Below, in pieces: positions 43,100-52,149 of a stretch of 64,000 nucleotides of DNA. A program made the translations under genes and the position numbers. Numbering within the stretch: position 1 is the stretch's first letter; each line of letters starts with the position of its first letter. Where the stretch lies: positions 124,001 through 188,000 of the forward strand of contig JAEXIT010000001.1 of the NCBI GenBank assembly GCA_023446155.1. Reading direction: 5' to 3'. The DNA is from Bacteroidota bacterium (lineage in GTDB: Bacteria; Bacteroidota; Bacteroidia; Flavobacteriales; Flavobacteriaceae). Under the pieces are notes generated by a model. The model was not told the DNA's origin. It made no database searches and saw only the letters and a list, made by a program, of their open reading frames with translations.

Positions 43100-46000
43100 A
43101 TGAATTTAATACGTTTTGCACTTCGTAAACCGATTTCGATTATCGTGTTGGTAATGGGGTTGATCATCTTTGGAATCGGTGCCGTAAAAAGCATCAAGGT
43201 CGATATTCTCCCGAAAATGAACCTGCCGGTGATTTACCTGGCGCACCCGTTCGGAGGGTATACACCCAACCAGATGGAATCTTATTTTGCCAAAAACTAT
43301 GTCAATATTATGTTGTTTGCGAATGGCGTTAAATCAATAGAAACAAAGAACATACAAGGACTTACTTTAATGAAAATTTCGTATTATGAAGATACGAATA
43401 TGGCACAGGCTGCGGCCGAATTAAGTGCGCTTGCCAACCGGATTCAGGCGGCTTTTCCACCGGGATCGCAACCGCCGTTTATCATCCGTTTTGATGCTTC
43501 TTCCTTACCGGTTGGACAATTGGTATTGAGTAGTGCGACCCGTTCGAATAATGAATTGCAGGATTTGGCCAACGTTTATGTTCGGGCTTCGTTTACGTCG
43601 ATTCCCGGATTATTGTCGCCGCCGCCGTTTGGAGGTAGCCCAAGAACCGTGGAGGTTAACGTCGATCCGGATTTATTGCGTTCGCATAACCTGACACCGG
43701 ATCAGATTGTAGAAGCGATCCGTTTGAACAACCAGACGGCGCCATCCGGAAATGTTCGTGTGGGCGATAAAAATTATCTGACACCTACGAATAATACGAT
43801 TAAAGAGATTAAAGATTTTGAAAAGATTCCGTTGTTTAAAGGTGGCGTACAAAACCTGTATTTAGGCGATGTGGCTACGGTTAAAGACGGAGCTGATATT
43901 ACCGCGGGTTATGCCTTGGTAAACGGAAAACGTTCGGTTTATGTGAGTATCGCGAAAGCCGGAGATGCGTCTACCTGGGATGTGGTACAAAAGCTAAAAG
44001 CCGAGTTGCCTAAAATCCAGAGTACGTTACCGGAAGATGTTAAGTTATCGTACGAATTTGACCAGTCGGTTTATGTGATTAACTCGGTTAAAAGTTTGAT
44101 CACCGAAGGTATCATCGGAGCGATATTAACCGGTTTGATGGTATTATTGTTCCTGGGTGACCGTCGGGCGGCTTTAATTGTGATCCTTACGATTCCGATT
44201 TCGATTATTTCCGGGGTTTTATTTCTGAAATTATTCGGACAAACGATCAACCTGATGTCGTTGAGTGGATTGGCTTTGGCGATTGGTATTTTGGTGGACG
44301 AAAGTACGGTTACGATCGAAAATATTCACCAGCATCTCGATATGGGCAAACCGAAGGCACTCGCGATATGGGATGCCTGTAAGGAAATCGCTTTACCTAA
44401 ATTATTGATCCTATTGTGTATTCTGGCGGTATTTGCGCCGGCTTTTACGATGAAAGGTATTCCGGGGTCATTATTCCTGCCGTTGGCGCTATCAATCGGA
44501 TTTTCGATGATCATATCGTTCCTGCTATCGCAGACGTTTGTGCCGATCATGGCGAACTGGTTAATGAAAGATCATGCTAAAGTGCCACATTCGGCAGATA
44601 TTAGTGATGACGAAGCGGTTTTCCTGGCTTCGGGCTTAACGCCGGAATCGGAAAAAGATACGATGGATCAGAAAAAGATACTGGTGGAGCGTAACGATTT
44701 TAACGGCGATGGAAAAATTAGTCCGTTTGAACGTTTCCGAAATCGTTTTATGCGATTGATCAACAGACTGTTTTTATATAAAAAACCGATCACGATTTTA
44801 TATTTGGTTGGCGTAAGTGCACTTGCCATTTTGTTATTAAACGTAATCGGACAGGATGTATTCCCGAAAGTAAACTCCAGTCAGTTCCAGATGCGCTTAA
44901 AAGCACCAGACGGAACGCGTTTGGAGCGAACCGAAGAAAAAGCCAAAGTAGCCTTAGCCGAATTGGAAAAACTGGTTGGAAAAGAGCACGTTTCGATTTC
45001 ATCCGTTTATGTCGGACAACACCCGTCGTTGTTCTCGGTATCGCCCATCTATCTTTTTATGGCCGGTCCGCACGAAGCGGTGTTTCAGGTGGCTTTAAAA
45101 GAGTACCACCGCGATATGGATGATTTTAAAGACGAATTCCGTCAGCGTTTGAAAAAAGTGCTACCGGATGTAACCGTTTCGTTTGAGCCAATCGAATTGA
45201 CCGACAAAGTATTGAGTCAGGGGTCGCCAACACCAATCGAAGTGCGTATTGCCGGGAAGAATAAAAAGAAAAACGAGGAATACGCCAATAAGCTAATGGC
45301 TGAATTGCGTCAGAAGCCGTATTTCAGAGATATTCAATTGGCACAACCGATTAAATATCCGGCATTGGATATTAATATCGACCGGGTTCGTGCGGCACAA
45401 TTGGGTGTCGATATGGGGGAAATTTCCCGATCCCTAATCGCTTCGACGTCTTCGTCCCGTTATACGGAAAAGAATACGTGGATCGATGAAAAAGCCGGAT
45501 TGTCGTATAACGTACAGGTTCAGGTGCCTTTGGATAAAATGACCGATATTAAGCAAATAGGAGAGATTCCATTGCTGAAAAATACAGCCCGTCCGGTGTT
45601 GAGCGATGTGGCTACGATTACGCCATCGTTTACCTATGGTGAAAACGATAACTTAGGTGCAATGCCGTATATTTCGATCACCGCAAACATTGATCATACC
45701 GATTTGGGATCGGCTTCGAAAGACGTACAACAAGCGATAACCTCATTGGGCGAATTACCAAGGGGCTTGTTTATCGAACAGATCGGTTTGGGGAAAGTGT
45801 TAAGTGAAACGATGAGCAGTCTGGAATCGGGCTTATTGGTTGCGGTAATTGTGATCTTCCTGATGTTGTCGGCCAACTTCCAGTCGTTCCGTATTTCATT
45901 GGTTATTTTAACAGCCGTTCCAGCGGTAGTTTTAGGATCATTATTGTTGTTATTGGCGACCGGATCGACCTTAAACCTGCAATCGTATATGGGAATCATC

Positions 46001-46384
46001 ATGTCGGTAGGGGTTTCGATTGCCAACGCGGTATTATTGATCACCAATGCGGAACAACTGCGGAAACACAATAACAATGCGTTGGTTTCGGCTCGGGAAG
46101 CGGCTTCGTTGCGATTACGTCCTATTATTATGACGAGTATAGCGATGATTGCCGGTATGTTGCCGATGGCAATCGGGCATGGCGAAAGCGGCGAACAGGT
46201 TTCACCATTAGGGCGCGCGGTAATTGGAGGACTTTTATTTTCTACTTTTACAGTATTGGTCATCCTACCGGTTATTTTTGCCTGGGTCATGGGCAAAACC
46301 GGAACGCAATCGGTATCCCTGGATCCGGAAGATAAAGAAAGTAAACATTATATAGCGGCATTAGAACAAACAGATGAAAAATAA
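43100..46384 (+). CDS. RND efflux transporter permease with an EF-hand loop in the cytoplasmic linker
   Basis: A 1094-residue proton-driven RND pump of the AcrB/HAE type. Typical motifs are helix 1 (FALRKPISIIVLVMGLIIFG), helix 4 (LALAIGILVDESTVTIENI, with the proton-relay acid Asp400), and in the second half LMGIIMSVGVSIANA-like YMGIIMSVGVSIANAVLLIT. Between helices 6 and 7, on the cytoplasmic side, lies an acidic linker (about 490-560) with a complete EF-hand loop (residues 533-544). The gene starts 10 bp after the TolC-like gene and overlaps the adaptor gene by 11 bp. Confidence 0.95.
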   Translation: MNLIRFALRKPISIIVLVMGLIIFGIGAVKSIKVDILPKMNLPVIYLAHPFGGYTPNQMESYFAKNYVNIMLFANGVKSIETKNIQGLTLMKISYYEDTNMAQAAAELSALANRIQAAFPPGSQPPFIIRFDASSLPVGQLVLSSATRSNNELQDLANVYVRASFTSIPGLLSPPPFGGSPRTVEVNVDPDLLRSHNLTPDQIVEAIRLNNQTAPSGNVRVGDKNYLTPTNNTIKEIKDFEKIPLFKGGVQNLYLGDVATVKDGADITAGYALVNGKRSVYVSIAKAGDASTWDVVQKLKAELPKIQSTLPEDVKLSYEFDQSVYVINSVKSLITEGIIGAILTGLMVLLFLGDRRAALIVILTIPISIISGVLFLKLFGQTINLMSLSGLALAIGILVDESTVTIENIHQHLDMGKPKALAIWDACKEIALPKLLILLCILAVFAPAFTMKGIPGSLFLPLALSIGFSMIISFLLSQTFVPIMANWLMKDHAKVPHSADISDDEAVFLASGLTPESEKDTMDQKKILVERNDFNGDGKISPFERFRNRFMRLINRLFLYKKPITILYLVGVSALAILLLNVIGQDVFPKVNSSQFQMRLKAPDGTRLERTEEKAKVALAELEKLVGKEHVSISSVYVGQHPSLFSVSPIYLFMAGPHEAVFQVALKEYHRDMDDFKDEFRQRLKKVLPDVTVSFEPIELTDKVLSQGSPTPIEVRIAGKNKKKNEEYANKLMAELRQKPYFRDIQLAQPIKYPALDINIDRVRAAQLGVDMGEISRSLIASTSSSRYTEKNTWIDEKAGLSYNVQVQVPLDKMTDIKQIGEIPLLKNTARPVLSDVATITPSFTYGENDNLGAMPYISITANIDHTDLGSASKDVQQAITSLGELPRGLFIEQIGLGKVLSETMSSLESGLLVAVIVIFLMLSANFQSFRISLVILTAVPAVVLGSLLLLLATGSTLNLQSYMGIIMSVGVSIANAVLLITNAEQLRKHNNNALVSAREAASLRLRPIIMTSIAMIAGMLPMAIGHGESGEQVSPLGRAVIGGLLFSTFTVLVILPVIFAWVMGKTGTQSVSLDPEDKESKHYIAALEQTDEK

Positions 46385-47468
46385 AATAATACAAGCAATT
46401 GCATTTTTAGGATCGGCGGCTTTAGTTGTAGGTTGCCAGACCAAAGCAAAGGAAAATGACAACCCGGTAACCGAAGCTGCGGCACCGGTATTGGAGACGT
46501 TTGCACCGAAAAAAGAGATATTATCCACCGAATTGCGAATGCCGGCCGAAATCAGCGGTTTTCAACAGGTGGATATCTATGCGAAAGTGAGCAGTTATGT
46601 AAAAGAGCTAAAAGCCGATATCGGAACAGAGGTTAGAAAAGGACAGTTGTTGATGGTTTTGGAAGCACCGGAATTGAGCGCACAGCTAGCAGCGGCACAA
46701 TCCCGTTTAAAATCGCAGGAAGCGGTGTATACGGCGAGTAAAAGCACTTACAACCGTCTTTTTGAAACCAGTAAAGTGGAGGGAACCGTTTCCCGTAACG
46801 ATCTGGAAGTAGCGGAGGCACGTAAAAACTCCGATTTTGCGCAATATCAGGCGGCAAAAGCATCGTATAGTGAAATTCAGACCTTATTGGGTTATTTGCA
46901 AATCCGTGCGCCATTCGATGGTGTTGTGGCTACGCGTAATGTCAATCACGGGGCTTATGTAGGGCCGGCCGGAAAAGGTTCGGAACAACCGTTGATGACG
47001 ATTCAGCAACAAAATAAATTGCGTCTTTCGGTATATGTTCCGGAACAGTATTCGGGTTATCTGAAAACCGGAGAAGCTTTGAAATTTACAGTAAAATCGT
47101 TACCGGGACAGGATTTTTCGGGAACCATTGCCCGTATGTCGGGTGCCTTGGATAGCAGACTTCGTTCGGAACGGGTGGAAATGGATGTGATCAATACCGG
47201 AAACAAACTGTTACCGGGTATGGTGGCCGAGGTACAATTACCATTAACGGCAAAAGACAGTACGTATGTCGTACCGAAATCGGCTGTGGTAACGTCGAGT
47301 GAAGGAACGTTTGTTGTAGTGGTAAAAGACCATAAAACAAGCCGACTACCGGTTCAGAAAGGACGAATTCTGGAAGATAAAGTCGAGGTATTCGGAGCGA
47401 TTACACCGGATATTCTTCTGATTAAGCAAGCTACAGAAGAAATTCAGGACGGAACGCCGGTGAAATAA
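46374..47468 (+). CDS. RND efflux periplasmic adaptor (membrane fusion) lipoprotein
   Basis: A 364-residue adaptor. A lipoprotein signal ends in VVGC (Cys21). The biotinyl-lipoyl-like half-motifs are VDIYAKVSSYVKELKADIGTEV and LQIRAPFDGVVATRNVNHGAYV, around a coiled-coil hairpin (about 95-170); a beta-barrel and a C-terminal membrane-proximal domain follow. It overlaps the pump gene by 11 bp and completes the tripartite system. Confidence 0.95.
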   Translation: MKNKIIQAIAFLGSAALVVGCQTKAKENDNPVTEAAAPVLETFAPKKEILSTELRMPAEISGFQQVDIYAKVSSYVKELKADIGTEVRKGQLLMVLEAPELSAQLAAAQSRLKSQEAVYTASKSTYNRLFETSKVEGTVSRNDLEVAEARKNSDFAQYQAAKASYSEIQTLLGYLQIRAPFDGVVATRNVNHGAYVGPAGKGSEQPLMTIQQQNKLRLSVYVPEQYSGYLKTGEALKFTVKSLPGQDFSGTIARMSGALDSRLRSERVEMDVINTGNKLLPGMVAEVQLPLTAKDSTYVVPKSAVVTSSEGTFVVVVKDHKTSRLPVQKGRILEDKVEVFGAITPDILLIKQATEEIQDGTPVK

Positions 47469-47490
47469 GACGTATTTAAACTTATAAGCG

Positions 47491-47527
47491 AAACCTGTCA
47501 GTTCTTTAAGAACTGACAGGTTTTTTT
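47491..47527 (+). terminator. Terminator of the efflux operon
   Basis: AAACCTGTCAGTTCTT and AAGAACTGACAGGTTT form a perfect 16-bp stem followed by T's, 22 bp after the adaptor stop. It shares the AAACCTGTCAG core with the hairpin at 22208. Confidence 0.88.
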
Positions 47528-47550
47528 ATGATTTATAATTAAATTTGAAA

Positions 47551-47578
47551 GAGAAAAGAGAAAAGAGAAAAGAGAAAA
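47551..47578. repeat. Heptanucleotide tandem repeat (GAGAAAA)x4 at a start codon
   Basis: Four perfect copies of GAGAAAA plus GA lie immediately before the ATG at 47581. The purine-rich tract takes the place of a ribosome binding site, so copy-number change could alter expression of the DfsB-like gene. Confidence 0.85.
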
Positions 47579-47580
47579 GA

Positions 47581-48093
47581 ATGGCGGTACCAACAGATAA
47601 AACAGCTTTGATCCATGCGATACAGATCAATTACGAAAAACTTAGAAAAGAACTGATAACGATTCCCGTTGCGCTTACGGTTATAGTTGAACTGGAAGGA
47701 CATGCAAAAGGAACCCAAATGAGTGTGCACAATCTGGTTGCTTATTTAGTGGGATGGGGCGAATTGGTTTTAAAATGGAATCAGAAAATGGATGCTGATG
47801 AAGCCGTTGATTTCCCGGAAACCGGTTATAAGTGGAACGAATTGGGAAAGCTGGCTCAGAAGTTCTATACAGATTACGAACATATGGATTGGGATGAATT
47901 ACTTCAGCGATTGGATCAAACGGTTGATCGGATTTTAGAACTAATCGAAAGTAAAACCAATGCGGTTCTTTACGAACAAAGCTGGTACGAAAAATGGACA
48001 CTCGGTCGGATGATACAATTCAACACGGCATCGCCCTATACCAATGCCAGAGGACGAATCCGCAAATGGAAAAAAGAGTGTGATCTGACATAA
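47581..48093 (+). CDS. ClbS/DfsB family four-helix protein
   Basis: A 170-residue protein of the DinB/DfsB-like fold. MAVPTDKTALIHAIQINYEK at the start, VHNLVAYLVGWGELVLKWN (about 55-73) and the C-terminal NTASPYTNARGRIRKWKK fit the ClbS/DfsB group. ClbS itself is a colibactin cyclopropane hydrolase; most relatives have no known role. A longer reading from a TTG at 47545 would translate the tandem repeat, so the ATG at 47581 is preferred. Confidence 0.85.
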   Translation: MAVPTDKTALIHAIQINYEKLRKELITIPVALTVIVELEGHAKGTQMSVHNLVAYLVGWGELVLKWNQKMDADEAVDFPETGYKWNELGKLAQKFYTDYEHMDWDELLQRLDQTVDRILELIESKTNAVLYEQSWYEKWTLGRMIQFNTASPYTNARGRIRKWKKECDLT

Positions 48094-48095
48094 AA

Positions 48096-48123
48096 AAGGA
48101 GGGAGATAACCCAAACTCCCTCC
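48096..48123 (-). terminator. Terminator after the PI-PLC gene
   Basis: GGAGGGAG (48098-48105) and CTCCCTCC (48116-48123) form an 8-bp GC-rich stem. On the minus strand it is followed by a T-run, 19 bp past the stop of the PI-PLC gene. Confidence 0.8.
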
Positions 48124-48141
48124 GTGCTTATGAAATAGAAA

Positions 48142-49977
48142 TTACCCCGCCATTTCGTCCACTTCTTTAGGAAGCGCCGATCTGTGCGTGATGTTGTTAT
48201 AAATTTTGGTGAACAATTCGGCGATAAACGTCGGACGTGCATATTCCGTATAATCCAGATAAAGGACATTCGGGAAATAACCGTTTGTATTGGGTTGCAG
48301 ATACGACATAACCCGGCCAAGGCTGCTATCGGCTTCTTTGGCGAACAACCAAACAGCGGTTGGGGGAGTTAATGTCCACGATAGCAAGAAAAGGTCACAA
48401 GGAGTTTGTGAAAACTCCTGACATTCCCAACTGTCATTTTTTTGTTTGCTACAGCATTGCCCGTTAAAAGCATTGAATTTTTGTAGCTGATCGGTTTCCA
48501 TAGTGGTGTAACGCATCGTATTGGAATAAATATCAAAAACGGTTAAATCGCCTAGATTTGCCGTGCTGTCCTGCCAGTCGCGGTAGACCCAGAAACCCTC
48601 TTTCGGCTCATCGGTTACCGCCCAGTTTTCGTCGATGACCACTAAAATTTGTCCGCTGTCTTTTAGGTAGGTTCCCATTGGAATATCGGCCAATCGTTGG
48701 TATCCCTCAGGAATCGAACGAAACAACCAGGGCCCGATGGTGTCGTTGATCATTGTTTTTAACGTATCATAAATGTCGGTTGTAAACTTATCGAAATGCG
48801 AAAATTTAAGGATAGCCAGTTCGTGATGGCCTTCTTTATAAAAGCGCTTTACATCATTTAAGACTTCCTGTACCGAGGGTCCGGCAAATCCATGATAAAT
48901 ATTCAGATTTTTATCCGGTCGCAAGTCGAAATAGCGTACGCCGGCCTGTAATTGTTCATACAAATTGAGATCCTGCGTTTTGCCAAGTGTTTCCAAACCA
49001 TGGGTGTACATTCCGGCATCGTGGCTGGCTGGTAAAACCATTTTTTTTAACGGAAGATCCTGTGTTAAGGGTAATAAGTCCCTCATAAAATCGGCGGTAT
49101 CCATTAGTCGGGATAGGGAATACCACAATCCGAAAGAAATACCCTCGCTGGCATGTACCTGTACGGCAACTTGTCCGCTGGATGAAATCGCTGCTTTTGG
49201 AGTCGAACCGGAATCGAAGTTTGTAGCTTCCGACCATAGGATTGACGTGCCGTTTATCACACCGGACATTTGCCATAATCCTGAAATACCCTGTGATTCG
49301 TGGACTTCGATAATACGACCGTCATCGGTAATCGCAATACTCGGATTAATACCATCCTGATACGGAATACTATTGCTCCAATTAATTGAATCACCATTGA
49401 TATGGCCTACTTTGTAGTGTAATTTAGCAGCATTTTCCGATTGATGTACTTCGACAACCCATCCGGAGTTGGTAATGGCAACCGAAGGATAAATACCTTT
49501 TTCGTAGTCGCGACTTGGTCCCCAGCTAATGGTTTTTCCGTTGAGTTTTCCAACACGGTAATAAAGGACATCATGCGATTGCGATTTATGCACTTCCACC
49601 AGCACGCCATAATCGTTTATCGCAATGCAGGGTTGGACGCCGGTATCGTATTTTTCATCTTTTCCCCACCATTCTATCGTAGAACCGTTTACAAGTCCGA
49701 CTTTAGCATACATTGAATGGGTAAGGGCGTTACTGGTTTCGTGTACTTCGACCACAATGTTTTTGTTGTTAAGTGCAACCGACGGAGAAAATCCGTCGCT
49801 ATAAGGAGTACTTTTGCCCCATTCGATAGTCGCTTTATTGATCAAGCCAATATGGTACCACATTTTTCCGGAGGTTTCCGAGTTGTGTACTTCGATGCTG
49901 ATCCGTTCGTTGGTGGCTACGGAGTTATAGCGACCACTATCATAATTGCTGGCCAATCCGAATTGAATACGTTCCAT
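48142..49977 (-). CDS. PI-PLC X-domain protein with N-terminal repeat region
   Basis: A 611-residue protein. Residues about 1-295 hold six imperfect repeats of about 48 residues, each with a (V/I)EVH or VQVH core (His near 31, 79, 130, 178, 226, 275) and a W/Y-aromatic plus INGxxIxW pattern, probably a beta-propeller-like binding domain. Residues about 305-600 are a phosphatidylinositol-specific phospholipase C X domain with catalytic His319 (LPASHDAGM) and His362 (IYHGF) and QLQAGVRYFDLRP. No signal peptide is seen, so export is uncertain. It may cleave phospholipid head groups. Confidence 0.88.
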   Translation of the reverse strand: MERIQFGLASNYDSGRYNSVATNERISIEVHNSETSGKMWYHIGLINKATIEWGKSTPYSDGFSPSVALNNKNIVVEVHETSNALTHSMYAKVGLVNGSTIEWWGKDEKYDTGVQPCIAINDYGVLVEVHKSQSHDVLYYRVGKLNGKTISWGPSRDYEKGIYPSVAITNSGWVVEVHQSENAAKLHYKVGHINGDSINWSNSIPYQDGINPSIAITDDGRIIEVHESQGISGLWQMSGVINGTSILWSEATNFDSGSTPKAAISSSGQVAVQVHASEGISFGLWYSLSRLMDTADFMRDLLPLTQDLPLKKMVLPASHDAGMYTHGLETLGKTQDLNLYEQLQAGVRYFDLRPDKNLNIYHGFAGPSVQEVLNDVKRFYKEGHHELAILKFSHFDKFTTDIYDTLKTMINDTIGPWLFRSIPEGYQRLADIPMGTYLKDSGQILVVIDENWAVTDEPKEGFWVYRDWQDSTANLGDLTVFDIYSNTMRYTTMETDQLQKFNAFNGQCCSKQKNDSWECQEFSQTPCDLFLLSWTLTPPTAVWLFAKEADSSLGRVMSYLQPNTNGYFPNVLYLDYTEYARPTFIAELFTKIYNNITHRSALPKEVDEMAG

Positions 49978-50084
49978 AATGTTACAAATTAAGTTTGAGG
50001 TTAGGTTTGGGACCTTTCTCTCAAAGTTCGGAATAATTTTGTAACGAGGTATGGATGAAATTACCTGTTTTTCAAATGAATAGG

Positions 50085-50762
50085 TTAAATCATTGGAAGC
50101 TCTTCCACGCTGATGATGTTGTTTTGAATGGCGTAAATCACCAGTCCGGCTATGTTTTTAGCACCGGTTTTTACAAAAAGATTGTTTTTATGACCTTCTA
50201 CGGTTCGGGCGGTAATAAAAAGTGCATCACCGATTTCTTTGGCCGTTTTCTGCTGACTGATTAATCGCAGGACATCGATTTCGCGTTTGGAAAGTTCGGT
50301 ACCATTATCAAAAATTGACTTTTGATTTGTTTTGGCAGCCGCTTGTTCCCGAATGGCCTCCATTTGGTCTTCCATAAAAAAGATGCCTTTCTGGTGTACA
50401 ATCGGAATAATTTCGGCCAATAAAATAGGGGAAACCCCTTTTGGAAGAAAAGCTGAAGCACCGGTTTTCAGCATAAAATTCATAAATGAACGCTGGTAAT
50501 GTGACGAAACAATAATAACCTTGATATCCGGGAAATGGGTTTTCAGATGGCGTGTTACTTCAATACCGTCCATTCCTTTCATTTTCAGATCCAATAATAA
50601 GACTTCGGGTAAAATTTCAGCTCTTTCGAGGTAGGACAGCAAAACGTCACCACTTTCGGCGGTGTAGATCACTTCAAATCCCGGCTGCATGCTCAGGAAG
50701 TTTTCCAGTAGTTTTACAATTAAACCATCATCGTCTGTTATCGCAATTCGAATGGTACTCAT
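50085..50762 (-). CDS. NarL/FixJ family response regulator
   Basis: A 225-residue response regulator. Receiver domain (about 1-125) with ITDDDGLI, phospho-Asp in VLLLDLKMKGMDGIEV, and Lys in FLPKGV. The LuxR-type HTH (about 155-215) reads LSKREIDVLRLISQQKTAKE and RTVEGHKNNLFVKTG. Its start overlaps the kinase stop by 4 bp. Targets are unknown. Confidence 0.95.
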   Translation of the reverse strand: MSTIRIAITDDDGLIVKLLENFLSMQPGFEVIYTAESGDVLLSYLERAEILPEVLLLDLKMKGMDGIEVTRHLKTHFPDIKVIIVSSHYQRSFMNFMLKTGASAFLPKGVSPILLAEIIPIVHQKGIFFMEDQMEAIREQAAAKTNQKSIFDNGTELSKREIDVLRLISQQKTAKEIGDALFITARTVEGHKNNLFVKTGAKNIAGLVIYAIQNNIISVEELPMI

Positions 50763-51523
50763 ATCAGGTTTTTATAATCTTCAAGTAATAGCAAGGCCGA
50801 GGTTCCTTTGCGGAGCGGTTTGATGCTGTGTTTTCCGTTTAGGTATAGCATCCGTAGTTCAATGTTTTGTAGTCCGAGTCCTTTTTTATTCTGATTCGGA
50901 TCAAAACCTTTACCGTCATCTTTCACCAAAAGGCATAACAATCGATCGCTTTGGCGCAGGTGAACGGTAATCACGGAAGCTCCGGCATGTTTGTAAATAT
51001 TGGTAATCAATTCCTGTAAAACACGGGTAAACTGAATTTTAATACTATTGGGTAACGCAACGTCTGTGCGTATATCATGATAAAAGTCGACCGCAATGTT
51101 TTTTTTCCAGGGGGTAATAATTCCGTCAATTAATTCACACAAAGATATGAATTCTAACATAGGTGGACTCAAATCGTGGGAAATTCTTCGCGCATCGGCT
51201 ATACTTTCTCCTAATAAATGGTCCATTTCGTCACTATTGTAATCCAATTGGTGTTTTAATTTTAGGGAAGTGAGTTTTCCGATTAGCGAATCGTGCAAAT
51301 CGGCTGCAATACGTGTCCGTTCCTGTTCCTGAACCAAAATACCATTTTCGAGTAGTTTTTTCTGATGTTCCAGTTTTAGCCGGGACTCTTCCAGTTGGGC
51401 TTCTGCCATTTGCTTAAAATTGAGATAGGCAAGCCGTATAAAGGAAAAAACCAAGATGGAAACCACCGTAATGGCGATGATAATCCATAGCATAATGGTT
51501 TTGGGTTCTAGCCATTTTTCCAT
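50759..51523 (-). CDS. NarX/DesK-type sensor histidine kinase
   Basis: A 254-residue kinase with one N-terminal membrane helix (about 11-30), a short coiled coil and a HisKA_3 dimerisation domain with the phospho-His in RIAADLHDSLIGKLTSLKL. The ATPase domain carries ELITNIYKHAGA and DDGKGFDPN, then KGLGLQNIELRM. No sensor domain is present, so it probably senses through the membrane protein encoded just upstream, with which it overlaps by 16 bp. Confidence 0.94.
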   Translation of the reverse strand: MEKWLEPKTIMLWIIIAITVVSILVFSFIRLAYLNFKQMAEAQLEESRLKLEHQKKLLENGILVQEQERTRIAADLHDSLIGKLTSLKLKHQLDYNSDEMDHLLGESIADARRISHDLSPPMLEFISLCELIDGIITPWKKNIAVDFYHDIRTDVALPNSIKIQFTRVLQELITNIYKHAGASVITVHLRQSDRLLCLLVKDDGKGFDPNQNKKGLGLQNIELRMLYLNGKHSIKPLRKGTSALLLLEDYKNLI

Positions 51524-52146
51524 ATTTCCCAGTTTATAAAGGCATAAAAGATAAGCGTGAGCACCAAATTGGCCATCCAGAAATAAAATTTAAGTCCGGA
51601 ACTTACATTGATCAGGAAATTAATAGGCAGGAAAAACAAAAGGTGTAACGAAAAAAAGATCAGAATGGCCGCATTGAGCCGTAATTCTTCTTTCTGTGTG
51701 GTCTTGTATTTTCCAACTTTCTGGAAAAAATAAGCCAGTGCGAATAAAATGATCACAAAGGCATCCATTACTTTGGAATAGGACTGAAATTGCTGCGGAT
51801 CGATGGTGCGTAACGAAAAAAGCTCCCATACAATAAATCCACTGGCGACAAACGTAAGCGAAAAAAGAGTTCTGCTTTTCTTTTCAAAAAAGCAGAACTG
51901 GTATAAAATTGTAAAAATGATCAGCTCTAATAAACTGAACAAAATGATGAATATCAGGTTATTTCCGAATAAATGACCGTAAAGACGGCTGCTAAGATCC
52001 GTGAAAAGTGCCACAACGATATAAAACAGCAGCATTTTATGAGAAAGGGCAAGCGATTTGTAACGATACATACCAATCCCGATCCCGGTGAGCAGTAGCG
52101 CCGGCGATAAATACGTCAGATAGTCCAGAAACTGATAAAACGTCAT
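51508..52146 (-). CDS. Multi-pass membrane protein, possible sensor partner
   Basis: A 212-residue integral membrane protein with about six or seven hydrophobic helices and little outside the membrane. I do not recognise a named family. It overlaps the histidine kinase gene by 16 bp. Since that kinase has only one helix and no sensor domain, this protein may supply signal input; that is inference. Confidence 0.75.
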   Translation of the reverse strand: MTFYQFLDYLTYLSPALLLTGIGIGMYRYKSLALSHKMLLFYIVVALFTDLSSRLYGHLFGNNLIFIILFSLLELIIFTILYQFCFFEKKSRTLFSLTFVASGFIVWELFSLRTIDPQQFQSYSKVMDAFVIILFALAYFFQKVGKYKTTQKEELRLNAAILIFFSLHLLFFLPINFLINVSSGLKFYFWMANLVLTLIFYAFINWEIWKNG

Positions 52147-52149
52147 ATA

